Made by a program: the position numbers and the translations under genes. 11,166 nucleotides of DNA from Alphaproteobacteria bacterium UBA3650 (lineage in GTDB: Bacteria > Pseudomonadota > Alphaproteobacteria > CAAHEQ01 > UBA3637): the NCBI GenBank assembly GCA_002373815.1, contig DFKH01000081.1, positions 1 through 11,166 on the forward strand, given 5' to 3'. Under the pieces are notes generated by a model that was not told the DNA's origin, did no database searches, and saw only the letters and a program-made list of their open reading frames with translations. The first letter of the stretch is position 1; each line of letters opens with the position of its first letter. Below, one piece after another: positions 5,828 through 11,166 of the stretch.

Positions 5828-7024
5828 TTAATCAATTTTTACACCAAGTTCCTTAAGGTGAAGTTCCTTCTTTGCGATTTCAAATAACTCAGGGTCTCCC
5901 ATGTGTTTTCCGATGTCATCCGAAATTTTAATTACATTCTCCCAGAAGTCTCTTCCGCTATAACGGCATCTAGACATTTTCATGACAATATTAGCCGGTT
6001 TATAGCCATCAATACCAAGGTCGCACGTAAGATTTGTACCAATGCCAAACGATACCTTTACCCTGCCGTTAAAATAACGAGCAATATCTGCCGCCTTGTC
6101 AAAAGTAAGGGCATTACTAAAAACAATGGTTTTAGAAGTTGGGTCAATTCTCATCGACTTCAATTTGTCGATAATCATATTACCAACCTTATACTCATCG
6201 CCCGAGTCCTGCCTAAACCCATCCAAAAGTTTAGCCTGCTTCAAAGTCAATGTGTGAAGGAACGATTGCGTGGTGTATGTGTCTATTAGGGCAATACCAA
6301 GGTCGCCATCATAAACCTTAATCCAATCATTAAGACCCTCCAAATTAGCCTTTTTAAAACCGCCAATACCGGCATGGAACATAATCCACTCATGAGGGAA
6401 CGTACCTGACGGCATCATGCCATATTTCATTGCCAAAAACACATTGCTTGTGCCAACACAATAAACAGGGCACTTCTCCTTCAAGTATTTAACGACAGCC
6501 TCTTGGACGTTATAACTTGCCCTACGACGAGTTCCAAATTCAGCGAATTTAAAATGCAGTTCATTCGCCATGTTGACCTTTGCCTCAAGCAGCGACAAAA
6601 CCTTATTAATGTCAATTTTAACGCCAAGCCATTTGTTGCGGCATTCTGCTACGATTGACAACACAGGAATCTCATAAAGAGAAGCCTTATAGCACTTATC
6701 AGTGACCTCTACGTGAAGATGTCCACCTTCATCGAGAAATGCATTAATCTTATCCAACTCAAAGGAGAAACCCTTAAGCCATTCAATATAGTTGGTGGAA
6801 AGGAAACGAATTGTATGAAGGTATTCAAACTCCTTATCAGTCAGTCTAAGGCGTGAAAGCGCAGCAAACTCCATTTGAAGCATTTCAAGGAAACGTCCAT
6901 CATAAACCTCCTGATTGCGGTCATTAAAACTAAATGTACACTCAGCGTTGGGGTATAACTGATAATAAGCGTTTGATACTGTAAACTTATACAGGTCTGT
7001 ATCGAGAATTGATTGCATTATCAT
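5828..7024 (-). CDS. pncB: Nicotinate phosphoribosyltransferase
   Basis: This enzyme joins nicotinate to PRPP to form NaMN, with ATP hydrolysis in the bacterial type, in the cytosol. The 398-residue product is full length for the family. It shows the N-terminal LLD/ILDTDLYK motif (6-13), EFGTRRR at 162-168, VGTSN at 190-194, PHEW with the probable phosphorylated His at 211, DTYTT at 248-252, FRQDSGD at 270-276, IVFSNAL at 300-306 and FGIGTNLTCD at 326-335. These fit PncB rather than nicotinamide phosphoribosyltransferase. The ATG at 7024 has an AGGAAG five bases upstream; the ATG two codons later is an alternative. It lies 22 bases after pncA, which makes its substrate. Confidence 0.96.
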   Translation of the reverse strand: MIMQSILDTDLYKFTVSNAYYQLYPNAECTFSFNDRNQEVYDGRFLEMLQMEFAALSRLRLTDKEFEYLHTIRFLSTNYIEWLKGFSFELDKINAFLDEGGHLHVEVTDKCYKASLYEIPVLSIVAECRNKWLGVKIDINKVLSLLEAKVNMANELHFKFAEFGTRRRASYNVQEAVVKYLKEKCPVYCVGTSNVFLAMKYGMMPSGTFPHEWIMFHAGIGGFKKANLEGLNDWIKVYDGDLGIALIDTYTTQSFLHTLTLKQAKLLDGFRQDSGDEYKVGNMIIDKLKSMRIDPTSKTIVFSNALTFDKAADIARYFNGRVKVSFGIGTNLTCDLGIDGYKPANIVMKMSRCRYSGRDFWENVIKISDDIGKHMGDPELFEIAKKELHLKELGVKID

Positions 7025-7046
7025 ATTTTCTTCCTTTTTATGGTTA

Positions 7047-7604
7047 CTAAATCACATTAACATTGATTTTCTTAAATTCGTTCCAATCAGGCTCGCCAAT
7101 GAATGGAATAAACTTCTCTACTGCGTTAAGAGTTACGTCAGGGAGTTTTTCACGAAGTCCCTTCAAAGATTCAAGCACACAGAAATCGCCGGCAATTCCG
7201 CAAACGTCAATTTCGCTAATGTGACAATCAGAAATCATTTCAAGAAGCGCTTCCGAGGATAAATCATTGTCCATGACAGAATACTCTTCCTTGCTTTGAA
7301 GGTTTCCTTTGGTGAAGATACGGGCATTAAGTTTACACCCCTCTTCAAAAACTCGTTCAAAAATGGATGCTCCATGTGAGTGCTGAACACAATGAACCGG
7401 CCAAATACCGCCGTTATCTTTGAATGAACAATGATTAAAAGGATGCCAATCGGCTGTCATTGCAACACAAACATATTCGCTTCCATGAGTATTCATAAAC
7501 TCGGCAAGGGCATTCATCTTTTCCTCTGCGCCACTTACTGCCAAAGAGCCATTGATGAAGTCGTACTGTGCATCAATGATAAGTAACATTTTCTTGTTGT
7601 TCAT
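7047..7604 (-). CDS. pncA: Nicotinamidase
   Basis: The enzyme hydrolyses nicotinamide to nicotinate and ammonia. The 185-residue product contains the isochorismatase-like catalytic triad: D11 in IIDAQYDF, K99 in FTKG and C142 in GIAGDFCV. The metal-site pattern D52-x-H54-x3-H58 is followed by H71 in WPVHCVQ. This metal-site set, with the SLAVSGA segment at 20-26, is typical of PncA rather than other isochorismatase-like hydrolases. The ATG shares one base with the methylase stop (TAATG). The gene ends in TAG followed directly by an in-frame TAA. PncB follows 22 bases on, so steps one and two of salvage are co-transcribed. Confidence 0.95.
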   Translation of the reverse strand: MNNKKMLLIIDAQYDFINGSLAVSGAEEKMNALAEFMNTHGSEYVCVAMTADWHPFNHCSFKDNGGIWPVHCVQHSHGASIFERVFEEGCKLNARIFTKGNLQSKEEYSVMDNDLSSEALLEMISDCHISEIDVCGIAGDFCVLESLKGLREKLPDVTLNAVEKFIPFIGEPDWNEFKKINVNVI

Positions 7605-8419
7605 TATTTTCCTAGTTTTTCTTGTATTAAAACATTTGCGATGTCTACGTAATCCTGATTTAATTCTAAACCAATATATCTTCTATTAAGGGACATTGCG
7701 GCAAGAGCCGTTGTACCGCTTCCAATAAACGGGTCTAAAACTATGTCTCCCTCGTTAGTCCAAGTTTGAATATGTCTTAATGGCAACTCAATTGGGAAAA
7801 CAGCTGGGTGCTTAATTTTTTCTCCATTTCTTGTTTCAAATATTCTTCGATTTGGGGCAACTGCCATGTCCCAATCTTGATAATCTACCATTTCTTGGTT
7901 AACATTATAATCGATGCGCCTTCTGCCATTTTCCCCTCCTATGTTTTTGGCGGTTGATTTATAATGTAATCCGGCTGATTTGCAAGGAATCATTATTGGA
8001 TTAAATGTTTTAGGTTTATCCCCCTTCACAAAGCAGAACATAAATTCCACCCTATTAGTGTATCTTGGCTGTTTTACCTGAGGCATTGGGTTCTTTTTGC
8101 GCCAAAACATATAATCGTTTAGCTTAAGCCCGCATACATCCATAAAAAATAGTGCTTGGCGCATGGAAGTTCCGGTTTTGCCGCCATTTTCGGTTTTATC
8201 GTTTACGTTCCAAATTAGTACGCCTCCATCTTTTAGAACTCTCGATAATTCTACAGCAATTGCTTCGAATTTTTTCCTATTCCAGCAGACATCACACGTT
8301 CCATTATAGTGTCTTAAATTATCATAAGGTGGCGATGTAACTATTAAATCTATCGAATTAGAATCCATCTCTTTAAGCAAAGTTTCTGAATCCCCGCAAT
8401 ATATTTTATTTACATCCAT
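7604..8419 (-). CDS. DNA methyltransferase, beta class (N4-cytosine or N6-adenine)
   Basis: This 271-residue S-adenosylmethionine-dependent amino-methyltransferase has catalytic motif IV TSPPYDN at 28-34 ahead of the cofactor-binding motif I, DPFIGSGTTALA at 229-240. That order defines the beta class. LELNQDYVDIA (251-261) follows as expected. The SPPY form occurs in both N4-cytosine and N6-adenine enzymes, so the target base is open. The target-recognition region is probably between about 110 and 210. No restriction endonuclease lies nearby, so it is an orphan methylase that may protect phage DNA from host restriction. It overlaps the 80-residue gene by 10 bases and pncA by one base. Confidence 0.94.
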   Translation of the reverse strand: MDVNKIYCGDSETLLKEMDSNSIDLIVTSPPYDNLRHYNGTCDVCWNRKKFEAIAVELSRVLKDGGVLIWNVNDKTENGGKTGTSMRQALFFMDVCGLKLNDYMFWRKKNPMPQVKQPRYTNRVEFMFCFVKGDKPKTFNPIMIPCKSAGLHYKSTAKNIGGENGRRRIDYNVNQEMVDYQDWDMAVAPNRRIFETRNGEKIKHPAVFPIELPLRHIQTWTNEGDIVLDPFIGSGTTALAAMSLNRRYIGLELNQDYVDIANVLIQEKLGK

Positions 8420-8652
8420 TCTATTCTGTCTTCATGTTTAAAAAACTCATTCATTTTTTGCCAAAATTCCCATCCTTGTGGCGTTCTATCCCAAATAAAT
8501 GAAATGTCAATCAAACCATGATTGGGTTTCTTGAGATATTCTATTAGTTTTTTATCGCCGCGTTGTTTTTTTACATTCACTATATATGGGACTAATATCT
8601 TTAGTCTTTTTAATATTAGTATGTTTCTTTTAGCATGTTCATCCAAATCCAT
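8410..8652 (-). CDS. Small hypothetical protein with 'FIWDRTPQGWEFW' motif, 80 residues
   Basis: This is the first gene after the promoter at 8683-8714. The N-terminal half is basic and probably helical (ILILKRLKILVPYIVNVKK at 11-29). Residues 52-64 read FIWDRTPQGWEFW. A short F-x-W-x3-TP-x-G-x2-FW segment of this kind recurs in small phage proteins of unknown role, where it looks like a conserved peptide module. The 3' end overlaps the methylase by 10 bases. The function is unknown; its place at the head of the unit would suit a regulator or an early-made factor, but nothing in the sequence proves that. Confidence 0.82.
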   Translation of the reverse strand: MDLDEHAKRNILILKRLKILVPYIVNVKKQRGDKKLIEYLKKPNHGLIDISFIWDRTPQGWEFWQKMNEFFKHEDRIEWM

Positions 8653-8682
8653 TGCTTACCAATTAAATTATTTTATTTTTTG

Positions 8683-8714
8683 CAAAGGTACAAAAAAACG
8701 TGAAGAAAAACAAA
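8683..8714 (-). promoter_or_regulatory. Bacteroidetes-type promoter for the methylase-pncA-pncB unit
   Basis: On the minus strand TTTG (8714-8711), a 20-base spacer and TACCTTTG (8690-8683) match the Bacteroidetes consensus exactly. The TTTG lies in the 7-base loop of the terminator hairpin of the preceding gene, and the spacer contains one whole hairpin arm and the T-run. The ATG of the 80-residue gene is 30 bases downstream of the -7 box. Confidence 0.82.
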
Positions 8715-8725
8715 TTCTCCACGTT
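8691..8725 (-). terminator. Intrinsic terminator after the 746-residue gene
   Basis: Eleven-base arms (8725-8715 and 8707-8697) enclose a 7-base loop, followed by a T-run on the minus strand. Ten pairs are Watson-Crick. The remaining position is a G-U wobble in minus-strand RNA but an A-C mismatch in plus-strand RNA, which supports minus-strand function. The stem begins 8 bases after the stop of the 746-residue gene. Confidence 0.88.
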
Positions 8726-8733
8726 AATTTTTC

Positions 8734-10974
8734 TTAAATGTCTATTTTTATTATGGCCACATTATTTTTTTCGTCGCTCATGAACTTCTTTTTATATTTT
8801 ATTTCTCTATACGACATATTGGCATAGTCAATAATTTTCATGTTGAAAATCTCTATTTCATGTTCTCCTTCATAAACTGACAACGCGCCATTATAAGCCG
8901 TGTCATACCCATCTTTTATGTTTGGGTAAAGCCAACAAGGATTTAAATTTATTCTCTTTGACCCATCTATCAAAGCATAAGCACTATCATCTGTATATAA
9001 ATTTTTCCCTATTGAGTTAGAATGTAGTATTATTGACAATAAAAGAGGTTTTTCGCTGTTTGGCATGTATGACGCAGAAAAACTTATTTTTTTGTTACTG
9101 CCGCTTTGAATTATGACGTAATCACTTCTTTTATTTTCGCCGATTATATAGGGTTTTATGCTTACGTCTTCATTATTTAACAGAGTGAATGAAAAACACT
9201 TTGAGTCTACAGTATTTACAGGGATTATTCTATAAGGCACATGTTCGGCCCCTACTTCTTTTCCATTGACTATTTTATGACGTATTGAGTTGATTTTTAA
9301 AATTTTAGGCTCATCATCTTTAAAAATAATATCTTTCGTCTTAATGTGGTTCTCAAAACATAATTCATGCTTATAGTCAACTATTGTAGTTCCCTTAACG
9401 CTAATAATGAAATAGTTTGATGAAAATATGATTTCCCCGTTGTCATTTTTGATTAGACCCCTTATTTTTAATTCAGTGTCTGAAATAGAATGTTTAGTAC
9501 CATTCACTATGTTTAATATATAATCATCGTTTTCTTTTCTCCATCCATTTATTCTTAATGCCGCATCATTATTACTAACATATTCATAATCAGGGTGAAC
9601 AAAATCTTCAAGTGGCAGTTCATCAAAATCACCATCCTCATAAAGAATTAATCTTCTTGGGGAAACTATGACTTTTGTGTTATCCAATTCTTCCGAAGTC
9701 ATTATTCCTTGCTTATTTATGCTAAACTTGAAGGTGTCATCTTTTATTTTTAAAGCAGGCTGAAAAAGCACCAAACTAATTGAAAGGTTTTCATCGTCAG
9801 TGCTAACCAATGTAATGGTAGCCTCTCTACCATTATTTTTGTCGGCATTTTTTTCAACCACATTAAGCATGACGTTCATTCCATTTGAGTCCTCGCCTAT
9901 CGTACCGTATACCCATTCTGAATCAGACGTGACAGAAACCTCATTAGTGTTGTATTTCGAAATTAAAACCCCATCCCCATATTTGCTTTCGCTTGCAATG
10001 ATTGGAATCTTAACGGTTGTCGGCATAGATGTGTTAAGTTCCTCAAAATTTATTTTTTTGCCGTCATTAAATGATAATTCGTGTTCATATGTTAATACGC
10101 CGCCTGCTTCTTGAAGGATGGTACAAGAATCAGTAAAATGCAAATATCTTGCGCTTAATATTGCTTTCCTTGGAAAACCGCCTATTGGTTGTTTGCGAAT
10201 GGTAAGATAATTTTTATCTAAAATAAATGACTTGTCATTATTAATAGTGAGTAAGCATTTATTGGTTATGTCTTCAATGTTACCAGTTTCTTCCTTTTGT
10301 TCAACAATTATCCCGCAAGCATCTTTTTTTCCGTATACTCTTGTGAATTCCCGTTCAACGGCAATATGTATTCTATCGCCATTTTTATCTATGGTTGTTT
10401 TATCAGGTAATATTCTAATACATTTAGTTGGTTCTTCTAATACCAACCAAGAAGATAGTACGTTTTTACTTTGGCTGATTAGTTGTTCCGCTTCATACTT
10501 AACACCATCGTTGTAATAAGTTGCTTTAATTTTGACGGAGATACTTTCAGATGAATTGTTCGGCGTGTCATTAATTAATGTATTGCCATTAACAGTAAAA
10601 AGGCCTGAACCCTCTATTAAGCGTATAATTGCGTTTACAGAGGACTTTTTATCTTTGGCGATAACTTCTTCATGGCCATCAATAAAAACGGCATAGAGCG
10701 AAAATATGGCGCTTATTTCAACTTTTTTACTACCCCCACATGGAGGAAAAACATCATCATTTTCAAAAATAATCCCATTAATATTTGTTTTAACTAATGC
10801 CACCTCATTATTAATAATTGATAAGCCTGTTAATATTAGTCCCAAGTTCTCGTTGTCTCTAAAACTTGGAAAATATTTTCCCTTTTCAATATCATTAAAG
10901 GTTACAATGGTGTCAGGAGATACATTTATTTTTGACTTTATATTAAAAGTGTTGATTAAATCATTAACAGTCAT
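8734..10974 (-). CDS. Large multidomain beta-rich protein with BACON-like domain
   Basis: The 746-residue protein has no signal peptide or membrane segment and reads as a chain of beta-sandwich-like units. Residues about 345-407 (VTSDSEW, then GREATITLVS, ending LVLFQPAL) resemble a BACON domain, with the early Trp and late Q of that family. Two earlier stretches, about 87-170 and 202-291, share the pattern L-[FL]-T-[VI]-N, I-x-A-x-Y and a terminal I-[SL]-Q, as if duplicated. Further strand-rich units lie at about 430-528 and 530-650, and the C-terminus (650-746) differs. BACON and Ig-like domains occur in virion and surface-binding proteins of Bacteroidetes phages, so a virion adhesin or decoration protein is likely but unproven. 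It is flanked by terminators and thus monocistronic. No consensus promoter is seen in the 50 bases before it. Confidence 0.88.
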   Translation of the reverse strand: MTVNDLINTFNIKSKINVSPDTIVTFNDIEKGKYFPSFRDNENLGLILTGLSIINNEVALVKTNINGIIFENDDVFPPCGGSKKVEISAIFSLYAVFIDGHEEVIAKDKKSSVNAIIRLIEGSGLFTVNGNTLINDTPNNSSESISVKIKATYYNDGVKYEAEQLISQSKNVLSSWLVLEEPTKCIRILPDKTTIDKNGDRIHIAVEREFTRVYGKKDACGIIVEQKEETGNIEDITNKCLLTINNDKSFILDKNYLTIRKQPIGGFPRKAILSARYLHFTDSCTILQEAGGVLTYEHELSFNDGKKINFEELNTSMPTTVKIPIIASESKYGDGVLISKYNTNEVSVTSDSEWVYGTIGEDSNGMNVMLNVVEKNADKNNGREATITLVSTDDENLSISLVLFQPALKIKDDTFKFSINKQGIMTSEELDNTKVIVSPRRLILYEDGDFDELPLEDFVHPDYEYVSNNDAALRINGWRKENDDYILNIVNGTKHSISDTELKIRGLIKNDNGEIIFSSNYFIISVKGTTIVDYKHELCFENHIKTKDIIFKDDEPKILKINSIRHKIVNGKEVGAEHVPYRIIPVNTVDSKCFSFTLLNNEDVSIKPYIIGENKRSDYVIIQSGSNKKISFSASYMPNSEKPLLLSIILHSNSIGKNLYTDDSAYALIDGSKRINLNPCWLYPNIKDGYDTAYNGALSVYEGEHEIEIFNMKIIDYANMSYREIKYKKKFMSDEKNNVAIIKIDI

Positions 10975-11005
10975 TTTTAAACATTTACTTATAAATATTT
11001 AGTGC

Positions 11006-11039
11006 AAAAAAAAGGTTGTCGTTTTTAGACAACCTTTTT
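11006..11039 (-). terminator. Intrinsic terminator after the probable CCA-adding enzyme
   Basis: A perfect 12-base inverted repeat (11009-11020 and 11028-11039) with a 7-base loop has T-runs on both sides, so it could also work on the other strand. On the minus strand the first arm encodes the last residues (KKVV), and the TAA stop opens the loop, so the hairpin lies partly inside the coding region. Confidence 0.88.
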
Positions 11040-11166
11040 AAGATACTTTTCAATGACTGAAAATGCGCCTTCTTTAGATAAAGACGGGTTTTCCAAAACC
11101 TCCTTTTTGACTTCCTCTAATAACGTGCCTATGATTGGGCCTTTCTTGACATTAAATTCGGCTATG
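11025..11166 (-). CDS. Probable tRNA nucleotidyltransferase (CCA-adding) C-terminus, partial
   Basis: Only the last 46 codons are inside the window; the gene continues past the right edge. The fragment contains KKGPIIGTLLEEVKKEVL, followed by NPSLSKEGAF. A GPxxGxxL helix start followed by an acidic helix and an 'N-P-x-L-x-x-K-E' segment is typical of the C-terminal end of CCA-adding enzymes and related poly(A) polymerase/HD proteins. Such an enzyme would repair or complete tRNA 3' ends and is known in large phages that carry tRNAs. No tRNA is visible here. With so short a fragment, the call rests on pattern recall alone. The stop codon lies in the loop of the terminator. Confidence 0.55.
   Translation of the reverse strand, partial: IAEFNVKKGPIIGTLLEEVKKEVLENPSLSKEGAFSVIEKYLKKVV

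Noticed and set aside
5828..7024. Nicotinamide phosphoribosyltransferase (Nampt), which would make a NARP2-like pair with nadD
   Set aside because: Motifs and length fit bacterial PncB, and a nicotinamidase precedes it, which would be needless for Nampt.
7044..7049. TAG recoding as in some gut phages (pncA ends TAG then TAA in frame)
   Set aside because: All genes read through at full length with the standard code, and none has an internal TAG. A backup TAA directly after the only TAG stop is curious but is a single case.
1..11166. tRNA genes, CRISPR arrays, insertion sequences or attachment sites
   Set aside because: No cloverleaf, regular repeat-spacer pattern, transposase or flanking direct repeat was seen by eye; a covariance-model scan was not possible.

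Overview
The window looks like accessory genome from a bacteriophage (or prophage) of a Bacteroidetes host. It is AT-rich. All 17 supported genes lie on the minus strand and are packed end to end with ATGA, TAATG or 8-20 base overlaps. Most are small and unrecognised. The Bacteroidetes assignment rests on four promoters matching TTTG-N20-TAnnTTTG (two exact, two with one mismatch in the upstream box), A-rich leaders that mostly lack Shine-Dalgarno sites, a BACON-like domain in a large beta-rich protein, and a signal peptide that would cleave before Gln. Phage origin is inferred from gene density, the mix of orphan methylase, probable CCA-adding enzyme, NAD salvage enzymes and unknowns, and the lack of host housekeeping operons; no capsid, terminase or polymerase gene is visible.

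Layout, in transcription order (right to left). (1) The end of a probable tRNA nucleotidyltransferase, closed by a hairpin that overlaps its last codons. (2) A 746-residue multidomain beta-rich protein, closed by a hairpin. (3) Promoter at 8683-8714, then an 80-residue unknown, a DNA methyltransferase, nicotinamidase (pncA), nicotinate phosphoribosyltransferase (pncB) and a 177-residue unknown. (4) Promoter at 5273-5304, then an Hsp20-like protein and a calcineurin-type phosphoesterase, then a hairpin. (5) Promoter at 3986-4017, then a 194-residue unknown and three consecutive genes sharing one small domain, then a hairpin. (6) Promoter at 2158-2189, then a membrane protein, a 44-residue protein, two unknowns, nicotinate-nucleotide adenylyltransferase (nadD) and a secreted protein cut by the window edge.

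The clearest functional theme is NAD. PncA, PncB and NadD are consecutive steps of deamidating nicotinamide salvage (nicotinamide to nicotinate to NaMN to NaAD). All have their catalytic motifs but are split over two transcription units. Only the last step, NadE, is missing and could come from the host or from elsewhere in the genome. Nicotinamide is the product of NADase-type anti-phage defences, so the set could refill NAD during infection; that role is inference. The second theme is regulatory compactness: at two junctions the upstream promoter box sits inside the loop of the preceding gene's terminator hairpin.
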